Source: Trachipleistophora hominis (Eukaryota > Microsporidia > Pleistophoridae). Taken from it: a stretch of 57,655 nucleotides of DNA. Position numbers and translations under genes: made by a program. The notes below the pieces were generated by a model. The model ran no database searches. It saw nothing but the letters and a program-made list of their open reading frames with translations, and was not told where the DNA came from. Positions 10,557 through 19,858 of the stretch are shown here, piece by piece. The DNA lies in the NCBI GenBank assembly GCA_000316135.1, contig JH994098.1, positions 21,342-78,996 on the forward strand, in the 5' to 3' direction. Positions within the stretch are counted from its first letter, which is position 1, and each line of letters opens with the position of its first letter.

Positions 10557-11666
10557 ATGTTGCTCTACCTCGTACCATTCATACACACATTTATGGATGA
10601 TTGCAATGATCTTGCAAACCCTGCGCCACCTGTAGACTACCATCCTGGTTTGAACACGATGAAGGAGGTAGAAAATATTCTTAAGAATGATAAGGACATT
10701 ACTGCATCGCCTGTGAAGGTAGTTAAAGAGAAGGTGGCTGAGACTGAAGCTATTGATCCTACCACGGGCGAAGTAGTCTCTGTACTTGAGAATGTAGGTG
10801 ATAAGACTGGCGACTTCTTAAAGAACGTGGGCAGCAAGCTAAAAGATGCCAAGGAAAGCCTCGAAGAAAACGTGAGCTCAACCATTAAGAGTGTGATTGA
10901 CGATGCTGCAAAGAAGGTATCGGAGGTAAAGGATGATTACGTGAAGAAGACCGAGGAGCTAGGCGAAAAGGCCAAGGATATAATCGACAGGGAAGTGCTT
11001 ACCAAAATGAACGAGGGTGAGATTACGCGCAATTTGGAGGAGAAGGAGACTGAGGCACTGGGCGGCATTAAAGGACTGATTGATCGCGCGGATGAGCTGC
11101 TCAATGGCAAGCTGAAGGAGAATGTGAACGTTGTGGAGAAGACGAGCACGGCAGCAGATGGAGAGGTAACAACCACAGAAACTGTCACTCATCCTGGTGG
11201 CAAAACAGAAACTGTCACTCATTCGGATGGCACAACCACGGATACTGTAAAAGTGAAGCATCCAGAAGAGCGCACGGTGGTAACAGTTAACGATGACACG
11301 GGCACCGTTCATACCGACAAGGTGATCGAGTCGCCTGATAAGACGTCCGCCGACAAAACACCATCCGATAAACCAAAAGAAACGATTGAAAAGAAAAAGG
11401 AAACCTTGCCGGACGGTACCAAGACAACAACCGAAGTACATAAAAAGGAAGAACCTCCTAAAGAAACGACCACGGCCGTAAATGGCGTGCACACTGACAC
11501 GCTGCTTGATAAATTACAAAAGCTGAGAGATAAGTTTAAGAAACACGCTGATCTGGACGTGCAGATGAATAGTGTTGGTGATGATGTTTATTATCCTAAG
11601 ATTGAGACCTTAATTTACGAATTGGCAGGACTTGAAAGGGACATGGAGAAGATGAAGGGAGGATAA
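10557..11666 (+). CDS. Charged helical/repeat protein, probably secreted, 369 aa
   Basis: Not recognised. The first 12 residues (MLLYLVPFIHTF) are hydrophobic and could be a short signal peptide or signal-anchor. Residues about 40-200 are Lys/Glu-rich with amphipathic helical periodicity (segments such as KLKDAKESLEENV and AAKKVSEVKDDYVKK), like LEA or apolipoprotein-type sequence. About 200-260 has imperfect Thr/Val/His repeats around TETVTH followed by GG or DG, then a Lys/Pro/Thr-rich linker, then a C-terminal helix (about 318-369) with LDKLQKLRDKFKKH. There are two Met early on (1 and 13); the TATA box at -27 supports the first. A spore-wall, polar-tube or vacuolar-matrix role is possible but not shown. 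Confidence 0.75.
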   Translation: MLLYLVPFIHTFMDDCNDLANPAPPVDYHPGLNTMKEVENILKNDKDITASPVKVVKEKVAETEAIDPTTGEVVSVLENVGDKTGDFLKNVGSKLKDAKESLEENVSSTIKSVIDDAAKKVSEVKDDYVKKTEELGEKAKDIIDREVLTKMNEGEITRNLEEKETEALGGIKGLIDRADELLNGKLKENVNVVEKTSTAADGEVTTTETVTHPGGKTETVTHSDGTTTDTVKVKHPEERTVVTVNDDTGTVHTDKVIESPDKTSADKTPSDKPKETIEKKKETLPDGTKTTTEVHKKEEPPKETTTAVNGVHTDTLLDKLQKLRDKFKKHADLDVQMNSVGDDVYYPKIETLIYELAGLERDMEKMKGG

Positions 11667-12270
11667 ATAAACGAGTAATTATATCGATGACGCTTTTACT
11701 GTTTTAATTGTTACAGATTGGAATGTTTGAGAACGCTAGGAAGAACGTGTGATAGGTTGTAGGATAAGAGAGTTAACTAATTATAAAATTGTTAGAACGT
11801 AGATAAGGCACCAATGGCACATTGATTAGCGGACAGTATCACCATCAGAGAATGGATTAAAAACATTTAGTACAAGAAGCAATCGATAGGATATAACACG
11901 GTTAGTGAAGGCGTGTATAGAGTGTTACAAACTAAAATAAGAAGTGTTTAAGGAGAGTAAATAATTATAAAATCTTTTATCCTGATGAAATAGCTCAACA
12001 AGATTTATATTAAGGCTAAACGTGCTATTCGTTTATGACACTAAGAATTAAATTAATGTACATTTAATGTTTTATTCTTTCATATTTTTTAATATGATCT
12101 TCTCTTTAGCTGTTTCTACGATCAATATTTTTCAGCAGAAGTTTAGCAAATTAAATTACAGCCAGTACTACCTTTTTCTTAAACATCATCGGTAAAAGAT
12201 TTTAAACTATGATAATCGTTTATCAAAAGGTAACTCTTCTTTATGATCGATGAGTTAAACAATACTTCTT

Positions 12271-12317
12271 TCTAAAACTATTAATCAGCTCGCAAGTTGT
12301 CCTTTTATTGATAAAGG
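12271..12317 (+). repeat. R-prime repeat fragment
   Basis: AATCAGCTCGCAAGTTGTCC followed by a T-run and an ATTGATAAA-like end; matches the 3' part of the R-prime copy at 26832-26990. Confidence 0.5.
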
Positions 12318-12397
12318 TGTTACTGACAAGGTACCCTAAAGAATGCTAAAGTGTTAAACATTCTACTGTTGATAGCATACAGAATGTTTTTAAGATA

Positions 12398-12443
12398 TTT
12401 TTCTTTTACTTGAACGTTCGTTTGATTAACACCTCACATTTCC
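12398..12443 (-). repeat. R repeat fragment, A half
   Basis: Diverged A half: a T-run, a GTTTGATTAACACCTCACAT core and a truncated end. Confidence 0.35.
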
Positions 12444-12572
12444 TTACGCAATGTTTTAAAGATCAGTAAAAGATGAAGGGCTAATATACAGAATAATAAT
12501 TTAAAAATTGAGAATGTTACCGTTTTACAAATAAAATCACCTCAATTCAATACTTTGTGCTAACGCTAACCC

Positions 12573-12765
12573 TACGTAGGAATGGCACAATGTTCGTATT
12601 TTGAACAAAAACACGTCTTTTATCACAAACACGTTTTTAACCATACGTAGGAATGGCAAAATGTTCGTATTTTAAACAAAAACACGTCTTTTATCACAAA
12701 CACGTTTTTAACCATACGTAGGAATGGCACAATATTCTTATCTTAAACAAAAATTCGTTTCGATA
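12573..12765 (+). repeat. 71-base tandem array, about 2.7 copies
   Basis: Units start at 12573, 12644 and 12715 with TACGTAGGAATGGCA. Each carries an ATGTTCGTATT-like segment and ACACGTCTTTTATCACAAAC. The first two units are nearly identical and the third has decayed. It is about 120 bases beyond the 3' end of MAD1. Confidence 0.85.
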
Positions 12766-12888
12766 AAAAACATTTTATTTATTTCTCACGGCCTTGTGCC
12801 CCCTGGTCTGCTAATACAACGCATCAAATCCAAAAAGAAAAACAAAACAATCACAAACTAGTCTTTAATTCGCATGCTACCCGCCCAA

Positions 12889-13428
12889 TCACTGGAAGGT
12901 CTTTTTACTAACCAAATCAAGCGTAACATGCGCAAGCAGCGCAGGAACACTACGGCCCTTCACCACATACGTATCAATCTCCTTCCTATATCCTTCAGCA
13001 AAGTGGTTATTAACCATTTCATAGCAATCCTCCTTAACATTGAACGTAAACACGTCATCCCTATCAAACGAGTACAACGAATGCAGATGTACCTGGTCAT
13101 CGATTACGTCCAGCTTGTACCCGAGCAGACCCGTCACGTTCTTGCGGATGTCCTTCAGAATTTCCTTGTAGTGGTCTGTCAGCTGCCTTAACTCCTCTTG
13201 GTGCCTGTATACCGTGCAGTTGCTGTTGGCACACCATTCTAGTTTTTCCTTTTCCAGTTTTTCTAGCCTTTCGACCAGAAAGGCGTTACTCTCGTTCTCC
13301 TTCTGTTCGTGAGCTGCCGTGTCTGTGTTGCCGATCTTTGAGAGGCTGTGTTCGAGTGCAGCTATTCTCAATTTAAGGTCGTTGTTTTCTTTTAACAGAT
13401 TTACGTATTTTTCGTACAGCTCGTTCAT
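12889..13428 (-). CDS. MAD1: MAD1 spindle-checkpoint protein, minimal form, 179 aa
   Basis: Kinetochore protein that recruits and converts MAD2. The open frame begins at GTG 13437, but ATG 13428 with CCCC three bases upstream is the better start. Residues about 1-100 are coiled coil. The remainder matches the MAD1 C-terminal RWD-like domain: LLGYKLDV (family LTGYxIDxT), LHSLYSFDRDD (family RLTSMYAEHxDD), FNVKED, and the ending VPALLAHVTLDLVSKKT (family IPAFLSSLTLELFSRQT). Typical MAD1 is 700 or more residues, so nearly all of the N-terminal coiled coil is gone. The RLK Bub1-binding motif before the domain reads HYK. No obvious MAD2-interaction motif was recognised. Confidence 0.85.
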   Translation of the reverse strand: MNELYEKYVNLLKENNDLKLRIAALEHSLSKIGNTDTAAHEQKENESNAFLVERLEKLEKEKLEWCANSNCTVYRHQEELRQLTDHYKEILKDIRKNVTGLLGYKLDVIDDQVHLHSLYSFDRDDVFTFNVKEDCYEMVNNHFAEGYRKEIDTYVVKGRSVPALLAHVTLDLVSKKTFQ

Positions 13429-13430
13429 TA

Positions 13431-13434
13431 GGGG
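13431..13434 (-). promoter_or_regulatory. C-run start motif of MAD1
   Basis: On the minus strand CCCC lies three bases before ATG 13428. A TTAAAAC stretch is at about -26. Confidence 0.6.
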
Positions 13435-13722
13435 CACAGAAATTTAAGTTTTAAGGTGTTATTGACTGCCCGTGCACGATCAAGCAGTGCTCTGCAATGC
13501 AATTAATACCCCCTTCAAGATCTAACAGTAATACAATAACCATAAACGTATGAAAACCGTATTAATAAGAAATTGTCGTTAAAAACATTAATATGATATT
13601 CTCTGCATAAACAAGAATTTAACGCTGTGCTATCTGCTGATACTGCAATGGTAGATGTACAGCGTAGATCTCTACAGCCCGTGATATTGTCACCATACAG
13701 CGCAGTATCAAAGTAAAGCAGA

Positions 13723-13875
13723 GCTACCTCCTGCATATTTCTCCTGATAAAACTACAAATCATGCTAATACTACAGGGCAATGCTACCTCCTGCATATTC
13801 TCCTGATAAAACTACAAATCATGCTAATACTACAAGGCAATGCTACCTCCTGCATGTCTCTCCTGATAAGATTGC
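13723..13875 (+). repeat. 60-base tandem array, about 2.5 copies
   Basis: Units begin with GCTACCTCCTGCAT at 13723, 13783 and 13842 (periods 60 and 59). They also share TCCTGATAAAACTACAAATC. It runs directly into the R copy at 13878. Confidence 0.85.
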
Positions 13876-13877
13876 AA

Positions 13878-13940
13878 TTTTTTACTAAAAGTCTGTTTAA
13901 TGATAACCTCACACAACAACATCCAACCAAACTCTTCTCT
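13878..13940 (-). repeat. R repeat, A half with start of B
   Basis: T-run, ACTAAAAGTCTGTTTAATGA, CCTCACACAACAACATCCAA and CCAAACTCTTCTC match the A half; the B half is absent. Confidence 0.6.
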
Positions 13941-14271
13941 TGAAAAGATTACGTCACCTCTCCTGCGCATTTCTAAGGGCCATCATAATACGAACAAGAA
14001 CAGGAGAGAAAACAAAAGGGCGGGGTAGAACGAGCCATCAGTCTCTTTAGGGAAGGCTCTTTCATGCAAAACAGGGCAAAATAAAATAGAAAAAGTATAA
14101 AATAATTTATTTATCGTGTAAACCACGATCTACCAAAGATAAAAACGTACAGCAACGCATAAACGGGCAGACAATCCGCCAAACACGTGCAGAATATACC
14201 CCCACCATCACCCCAGGGCGTGCCGTACCAAAATAAGAAAGGCAGTGTACCAGAAAACGCTTTTATAGCCA

Positions 14272-14667
14272 TCACTCCTTTTCATATCCAGCCTCAATTT
14301 TCTCGCCTGCCATGTAACGCTTCATCTGTGCATCCATCACTTCAACCGTAGGTATTCTCTCCCTGCTGCCACCTCTTCTAAAGGATCCTCTGCTGCCGTA
14401 CCTGTCATACACACGTTCACGCCTATCATACAGCCTGTCCCTTGGCCTATCGTACGGCCTGTCATCGTATCTTCGTCTGAAAGAGCGCTCCTCGTACCTG
14501 CCCCCATCGCCCTCGGGCAGATAACGTGCACGCGCCGATTCACGCATAGCGCTGTACATCGGCCGGCGGGTAGACGCGTACCGCGCGCGGTAATGCTCAT
14601 CACGCGGGTAATTGTTATTGCGGTATTCGCGGTGTTCTAAGTTTCGTTCTTGTTTACGTGTTGTCAT
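14272..14667 (-). CDS. Arg-rich protein with probable UAP56/Sub2-binding motif, about 131 aa
   Basis: Residues 1-100 are dominated by Arg with Tyr, Asp, Ser and Gly (RRYDD, RPRDR and RGGSRER-like runs), typical of RNA-binding proteins. Near the C-terminus MDAQMKRYMAG resembles the UAP56-binding motif of ALYREF, UIF and CHTOP-type mRNA export adaptors (pattern LDxxLDxYM). No RRM is present. The likely role is coupling mRNA to the export helicase Sub2 in the nucleus; this rests on motif similarity only. An upstream in-frame ATG at 14775 would add 36 non-Arg-rich residues. The start at 14667 is preferred on composition and because CCCCC lies 20-24 bases before it, but this is not certain. The coding DNA is more G+C-rich than its surroundings because of Arg codons. 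Confidence 0.65.
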   Translation of the reverse strand: MTTRKQERNLEHREYRNNNYPRDEHYRARYASTRRPMYSAMRESARARYLPEGDGGRYEERSFRRRYDDRPYDRPRDRLYDRRERVYDRYGSRGSFRRGGSRERIPTVEVMDAQMKRYMAGEKIEAGYEKE

Positions 14668-15282
14668 CAGAATTTGTTTTTTTTCTGGGGGTACTTTTTT
14701 ATTATTTAATGGTTGTTCAATGAATGGTTTTGGATTGAGACTGGAATACACGAATGAGAAATTAATGTTGTGCATTGGTTAAAGGTTGTACTCTTATGAC
14801 AGACAAGTCTTATACAGGATAAAATATTTTTGGTAAGAGATAGACTGATAGGTTGTTTTAAAACTATAAGTATCGTTATTTACTTTCTGTACCACAGAGG
14901 AATTGAAATGATGTATTACAAAGATACGATTGGTCTAAGAAACTTCTCCTGTTTTACATCCAAACTAAATGGTGTAACATGTACCAGCCTAGTAGGTATG
15001 ATTGTAGGGCTTTAAACGAACAATCGTTGTAATAGATGCATTAAATGCTGTTTAAGAGTATAATTTGCTTAGCGTTACATCACAAGGATACAATTGTAAA
15101 CTATAATTAACACTGCAGTGTAATAATAAAAAGTATTATTGCGTACAAATAGGTAAGATAATACAAAATATTTATTTTATTAAGAATTACTTTCTTTATT
15201 ACTCATACTTTACCAAATACTGTGCTTTTACTTCCTTTAAAGTATATTTAATTATTATCACTAAGCCTATATAATAAACCAT

Positions 15283-15390
15283 ACTCTTCTAGAATTATAT
15301 TTGATTCTTCTTTATATAGACAGCCTAATCAAACACACTCTTCTAGAATTATATTTGATTCTTCTTTATATAGACTACTTAATCAAACAC
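15283..15390 (+). repeat. 54-base tandem duplication within an R repeat
   Basis: ACTCTTCTAGAATTATATTT recurs at 15283 and 15337, and the next unit begins with ACTCTTCTTG at 15391. The period is exactly 54. Each unit ends in the AATCAAACAC part of the R repeat, so the duplication involved an R copy. Confidence 0.8.
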
Positions 15391-15444
15391 ACTCTTCTTG
15401 TTTATGAGACTGTCTATGACCATCAGTCTGTAGTTCATAGATCA
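15325..15444 (-). repeat. Dispersed repeat R, rearranged copy
   Basis: AATCAAACACACTCTTCT, then CTATGACCATCAGTCTGTAG and TTCATAGATC. The B half keeps its usual end; the A half is broken up by the 54-base duplication. Confidence 0.5.
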
Positions 15445-15995
15445 TTTTTACCTTTTCTTTTCTTCATTACTGCTGAATAATTAAATGGTAATATTTTACT
15501 TATACAGCAAAAGATCATATTTCAGAGTATATTGTACCATTTCGTTAGTTTTATAGTTCTTAAGGAATAGAAATACGTTATAATTTAAAGAGCTGTACTA
15601 TTAATCATTAATTTAACTTTATGTCTATCCTAAGAAGATAATTTACTTTTATTGACTAAATGAACACAATAAAATTTATTTATCATACTATACTACTGTG
15701 GTACATCGCATATGATTATATTGACTAAATGCATCGTTTATATTTTTTGCTAAGATTTACAAAATGTTAAAGCACTTTGTTATCGATAAATACCTGTTCT
15801 GGTTGCCTTTTAATATTATGGATAAAGTAGGCATGTGTTCGATTAACGTGATTCTTGCACGTATTGAACAAATAATTTTCATTTTTTTGTTAGAAAGACC
15901 TTCTTAAATATAAAACTGCATTTATTGAAATTGAATTTTGTTGTGAACGTTTTAGAAATGTAGCGGTTCTACATGAATGTAATAGGATCGTAAAA

Positions 15996-16178
15996 ATGTC
16001 ATTTAATATAGAAGAAATTGATTGTATTAAAAAAACGGCAAAGAATGTTACACTGATTCAATGGCTTAAAAAGAAATGCTCTTCGATGGTTTTAAAAATA
16101 AATGCTCATCTTGTGCATATGATAGAAAATCGATATTTTTACTTTCCATCCTTAAACAATGAAAACGAAATGCCATAG
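15996..16178 (+). CDS. Small hypothetical protein, 60 aa (doubtful)
   Basis: An ATG-initiated frame of 60 codons just upstream of, and on the same strand as, the membrane protein gene at 16491. No signal peptide, membrane segment or motif is evident (Lys-rich middle, KTAKNVTLIQWLKKK). There is no TATA or C-run at the expected place. It may be chance; kept because this genome clearly has small genes. Confidence 0.25.
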   Translation: MSFNIEEIDCIKKTAKNVTLIQWLKKKCSSMVLKINAHLVHMIENRYFYFPSLNNENEMP

Positions 16179-16283
16179 AGTGAAGTAAAAATTAATAAAC
16201 TGCCAATTAAATAATTACATGGATTTATAAGAAATAGTTTACGAAAGTTTCTATTTGTTAAATCTTTGTATGACAGGATTTCA

Positions 16284-16335
16284 TTACTAAATTAGGCACT
16301 TGATGTTACCTCCTTTTACCATCACATCAAATAAT
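16284..16335 (-). repeat. Possible R repeat fragment, A half
   Basis: ACTAAATTAGGCACTTGATG followed by TTACCTCCTTTTACCATCAC resembles the A half with many changes. Weak. Confidence 0.25.
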
Positions 16336-16462
16336 TTATATTCATTCCAATCGTAAAGATGCTCCTAATATTTGATGTATAGATTAGACTTTTTATTTTT
16401 GTAAAATATACGATATATGGAAGATTTGATAAATAAAATGTTTATTTGACAGATATCAAAAG

Positions 16463-16469
16463 TATAAAA
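16463..16469 (+). promoter_or_regulatory. TATA box, -28 from ATG
   Basis: TATAAAA begins 28 bases before ATG 16491. It supports that ATG over the TTG at 16446, which would start upstream of the box. Confidence 0.6.
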
Positions 16470-16490
16470 CAGAGAGTATGCTCCTTCTCA

Positions 16491-17207
16491 ATGGAGAAGA
16501 AGATAATCATTACAATTACAATCATAGGTACTGTTGTTCTATTGTTTATTCTACTGTTATGTATGTCCTATTCAATGTTACAAGCTGTTGATAACAAATA
16601 CAAAGCTATGGTTGATAAGAAATTAAAGGAATCTGCAAAAATACGAAATGAATTTATGAATGGAAGTCATCCGAAGGAGTACTTTATGGTCATTGGCAGT
16701 AGAGTTACCGATCAGAAGAAAGAACTGGGCCTGGTAACAAAACTAATCAACTTTGATTGTTCTCAGATAATTCATGATTTAGATAATAATGATGAGTGTA
16801 AACTGAATTATCATACCTTTGCAATAATGCAAGGAACCGGTTCATTACCATCCAAAATAAATTGGATCACACATGACATCCTAAGAAAACACCAATTACT
16901 CTACAACGAGAACTTTTTAGTAAGAATGGCATCCAAACTATTTAGAAGCTTCTCTGTTTGTATCGTTGATCGACAAATACGCTTTTTACAACAATCAGCT
17001 CCCAAAGACAAAAGAAACGTATTTGTGGCTGTTTCTATGGATAGCAACCGCAAAGTTTATCAATTACATGTTGATGATAAGAAAAAAACGCTGAAGTTGA
17101 ATGATCAGATAAGTATTGTGGTGGATAAGCATGATGCACTTGCTGTTACTTATGGAGTTCTTTCTGTTTTGGAGGCTGCTGGGTTTGGTAAACCTGGGCA
17201 GTCTTAG
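16491..17207 (+). CDS. Membrane-anchored family protein, member 1, 238 aa
   Basis: One N-terminal membrane segment (about residues 4-27: isoleucine/valine/leucine-rich after MEKK), then about 210 soluble residues. It belongs with the genes at 34082 and 35980. All three have 238-239 residues, one N-terminal anchor and a shared block, here MASKLF at 146-151 and VCIVDR at 156-161, then a beta-rich tail with DSNRKVYQLHV (member 3: DRNLKLYNIGV). No known domain is recognised. Orientation is probably N-in with the body in the ER lumen, on the cell surface or in a secretory compartment, but a signal-anchor could also leave it cytosolic. First gene in a long plus-strand run of membrane and secreted genes. 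Confidence 0.8.
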   Translation: MEKKIIITITIIGTVVLLFILLLCMSYSMLQAVDNKYKAMVDKKLKESAKIRNEFMNGSHPKEYFMVIGSRVTDQKKELGLVTKLINFDCSQIIHDLDNNDECKLNYHTFAIMQGTGSLPSKINWITHDILRKHQLLYNENFLVRMASKLFRSFSVCIVDRQIRFLQQSAPKDKRNVFVAVSMDSNRKVYQLHVDDKKKTLKLNDQISIVVDKHDALAVTYGVLSVLEAAGFGKPGQS

Positions 17208-18237
17208 TTATATTTTATTTGATTAAAATATTTTAGTTGAAATAATGGCCTGTTTTTTAATTCATACGTAAATGATGGCATTATATCTCAATATTCTCTT
17301 AATTGTTCCTTTGATATTAGATACGTATACATTAAATAGTCTACTACTTGTTCCTCAAATATAGATATGTATACATTAAACTGTCTGTTACTTGCTCCTT
17401 AAATATAGATACACACTCATTAAACAGTCTGCTACTTGTTCCTCAAAGATAGATACACACACATTAAACAGTAATAATACCCGTTTCATACGTTAACATT
17501 AAACGTTTTGATAATTTACTAATTAATAGTTTAATCATTTTCAGAAATCCTATAAAGCAATAAAAATAACATTAATAGCTGATTGTTCTTATAATGCATT
17601 GAATGTAATTTTATTGGTTAGTTACATTCAATAAAATTCTTACTCTCCTGATTAAATTAAGGAAATGAATTATATTCAGATATAACAGCTGTGATTGATT
17701 TTAAGCAGTGTCACTTGTCAAAATGTTATTTAGAAGACAACGAGCTCTTTCATACGACAGTCAACGAATCAAACATGTTAAATTATACCATTTATGACAG
17801 AATATGTTGCTGTGTCATAAACTAAAAATTAAAACTTCTGTATCATGTCTATAGTTTACCATATTACGAGTTTCTTTATTTTCTAACGACCAAGAAAAGT
17901 ATAAGCCGCGTAAAATGGCAAATAAAAGACTTTTAATAAAAAAGAAATTTCCTTTCATTAATACCATCATGTGTTTGCCAATTGTATCGCTTATGTAAAA
18001 AATGTGGTTTCACTTAACATTTTGAGATTAAAAAAGCTTTACATGGCTCGTGTTAAGGATCCTTCTTTGATTTAACAACAATATCACAGATTAATTTACT
18101 GCAACATCTACCACAATACCATATGTACATTCTGGAACGATCAAATTATGAGGTACTCACTTCTTCACGATCATTCCAATCGATCAAAAACATTCAGTTT
18201 CAAAATTGCCTTTAAGATACGTGAGTATGCTTATAAA
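17208..18237. other. Intergenic 1.0 kb with 44-base tandem array
   Basis: Holds the tandem array at 17303-17473; otherwise A+T-rich with nothing recognised. An in-frame ATG at 18148 belongs to an optional longer form of the next gene. Confidence 0.55.
17303..17473 (+). repeat. 44-base tandem array, about 3.5 copies
   Basis: ATTAAA followed by AGTCT or TGTCT begins units at 17331, 17375, 17419 and 17463, exactly 44 apart. Units share TACTTGTTCCTCAAATATAG with small changes. Confidence 0.85.
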
Positions 18238-19104
18238 ATGAACATTTCTATTTATTTCTATCTCATCGCCATATATTCATCGGCACTCCCGATTTCTCGG
18301 CTCAAGCAGCCGTTCAAAATGATACAAAACAGGACGTTCGGCACAACTGTAGTAAAAATTAATGTACATCTGGACTCTACCGCATTGGTAGCTCTCAAAA
18401 TAGCGCTAGCGTCCGAGTTTAGCATGGATCTAAACGGAATGAATACCGTGAGGAATTTTTTTGGTGGCATTTTCGATATCATAAACGAGGATATACAGAA
18501 TATTGGTATACAGATACGTGGCGATTTTAGTGATGTTGTGTTGAAAGACATGCCATACGATCTGACGAGGTGCATTGAGGGCAATCCTGTGTTGGCGCGG
18601 ACCAATATTGTTAAAACTAAGCTTACCGCTGAGTTAGGTCCAAAAATGGGAAACACTCTGGTGCTACTGTTTTGCCCAGAAAGAGTTATTATGCCACCTA
18701 CAAGCGCGTTGCTAAACGAAGGTGGCTGTAGTAATACTGGAGGCGCGATGTTTGGTGAGCTACGTACACTGAAAGACGTAATAACGGATCTGGTGTACAA
18801 AATGATATCGTATGGTAATAGCCGGCCGCTTGATAATACATCCAATTTTGAGAGAAATGCACAAAGATACGTTTCAGAGTGCATAGGACACGAGAAGAAT
18901 ACGTTTGGAGCGTTTGAGCGTGATCTGAAAGCAGTAAGACATTTAGGAACTGAACGATATATTCTTAAGGATGGATCTAAGCTGAAGGAACACGATCTAA
19001 TGGATGATGTGTATCTGCTGAGGAGTAGAAAGCGGATTGTGGGACATCCAACAGAAGATTATTCAAATGATCATGAACTTTACACAGATTTCAACAAAGA
19101 TTAA
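18238..19104 (+). CDS. Secreted protein, possibly a degenerate metalloprotease-like fold, 288 aa
   Basis: From ATG 18238 the protein starts with a good signal peptide (NISIYFYLIAIYSSALP). The longer in-frame ATG at 18148 would bury it behind 30 polar residues. The mature part has four Cys and an alternating strand/helix pattern: VVKINVHLDSTALVAL, then a helix ending DIINEDIQNIGIQIRGD, then NTLVLLFCP, then GGCSNTGGAMFGE. This layout resembles the first half of ADAM/reprolysin catalytic domains, but where the zinc-binding helix would be there is TLKDVITDLVYKMI with no HExxH. If related it is inactive. The similarity is by eye and weak; the protein may be an unrelated lineage-specific secreted factor. 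No strong TATA box or C-run at the expected place. Confidence 0.7.
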   Translation: MNISIYFYLIAIYSSALPISRLKQPFKMIQNRTFGTTVVKINVHLDSTALVALKIALASEFSMDLNGMNTVRNFFGGIFDIINEDIQNIGIQIRGDFSDVVLKDMPYDLTRCIEGNPVLARTNIVKTKLTAELGPKMGNTLVLLFCPERVIMPPTSALLNEGGCSNTGGAMFGELRTLKDVITDLVYKMISYGNSRPLDNTSNFERNAQRYVSECIGHEKNTFGAFERDLKAVRHLGTERYILKDGSKLKEHDLMDDVYLLRSRKRIVGHPTEDYSNDHELYTDFNKD

Positions 19105-19255
19105 GACAATACGAGAAATGTGTCTGTAATTATCCTTGTGGGAATAGTAAAGCTGTGTAATCGTTAATTAAAGTATTTCATCGATGAACATTTATTTTTA
19201 AAAAGATCGCTTGACATGACAATGGTTTAATTATACACTGAGCAGCAAAGAATTG

Positions 19256-19364
19256 CTTGAGCCAAAGGCTGGTGGCTATTATTGGTCCCAGCAGACCAGA
19301 AGAGTTGGTTTGATTGGATTTTTTTGTGTAAAGTGTCAATTAAACTGGCTTTTAGTAAAAAAAA
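19256..19364 (+). repeat. Dispersed repeat R, full copy in plus orientation
   Basis: Reads GAGCCAAAGGCTGGTGGCTA, TTGGTCCCAGCAGACCAGAA, GAGTTGGTTTGATTGG, then TCAATTAAACTGGCTTTTAG and an A-run. It is one of the few copies facing this way and lies about 150 bases past the stop at 19104. The A-run end suggests retroposition. Confidence 0.65.
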
Positions 19365-19858
19365 TTGCGAAAAAATATTATATTGAACCGGAGTTACAAA
19401 CCTAAAAATTGGAGTAAATGATTGTTTTTCCTATTTAACATTCTATTTAGAGCTGAACAGCATATTTTTATTAACATCAACAACAATGTATCATTTTGAA
19501 TACGACGTAAATTACGACAAAAAATATGAATAAGTGTCTGCTGTGAAAATAGTTTAATCTGCAGTAGAAAATTAGGTATTACTGCATTATATCTGTTCAA
19601 TATTACGAATAACAGCTTCTGCACTAAGAAATCACTAGAATTATTTTTATTGCATACGAGAGTTCACCACGTCTAATAAATCAGGTTTAAGTCATGCTTA
19701 TTACATAAATTTCGTATTTATAGTCTTTTATGATTATTATAAAGCCGAGCTTTAATTTTTTAAATTTTATTTAATCAAAGTCTCATCTAACCAAATCAGC
19801 CACAATGATTAGATTTCACCGTATTTGGCAACAAAAATGGCAATAAATGTTGACATGA

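Larger units (their letters stand above)
11667..12888. other. Intergenic 1.2 kb, tandem and dispersed repeats
   Basis: AATAAA overlaps the stop region of the upstream gene (11665-11671) and may serve as its poly(A) signal. Otherwise the stretch holds an R-prime fragment, an R fragment and a 71-base tandem array. No gene seen. Confidence 0.55.
13429..14271. other. Intergenic 0.8 kb with tandem and R repeats
   Basis: Upstream of MAD1 and downstream of the Arg-rich gene, both on minus. It contains a 60-base tandem array and an R-repeat copy. The short frame read across the array is a by-product of the repeats. Confidence 0.55.
14668..15995. other. Intergenic 1.3 kb with nested tandem and R repeat
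   Basis: Contains CCCCC on minus at 14687-14691 (possible start motif of the Arg-rich gene), a 54-base tandem pair at 15283-15390 and an R copy ending at 15444. The 61-codon frame at 14830 starts at TTG and is not supported. Confidence 0.5.

Noticed and set aside
10443..10643. 66-codon minus frame over the start of the 10557 gene
   Set aside because: Overlaps the TATA box and coding start of a well-supported gene and has no features of its own.
13515..13796. 93-codon minus frame with internal repeats
   Set aside because: It is read through the 60-base tandem array; the repeat explains its openness.
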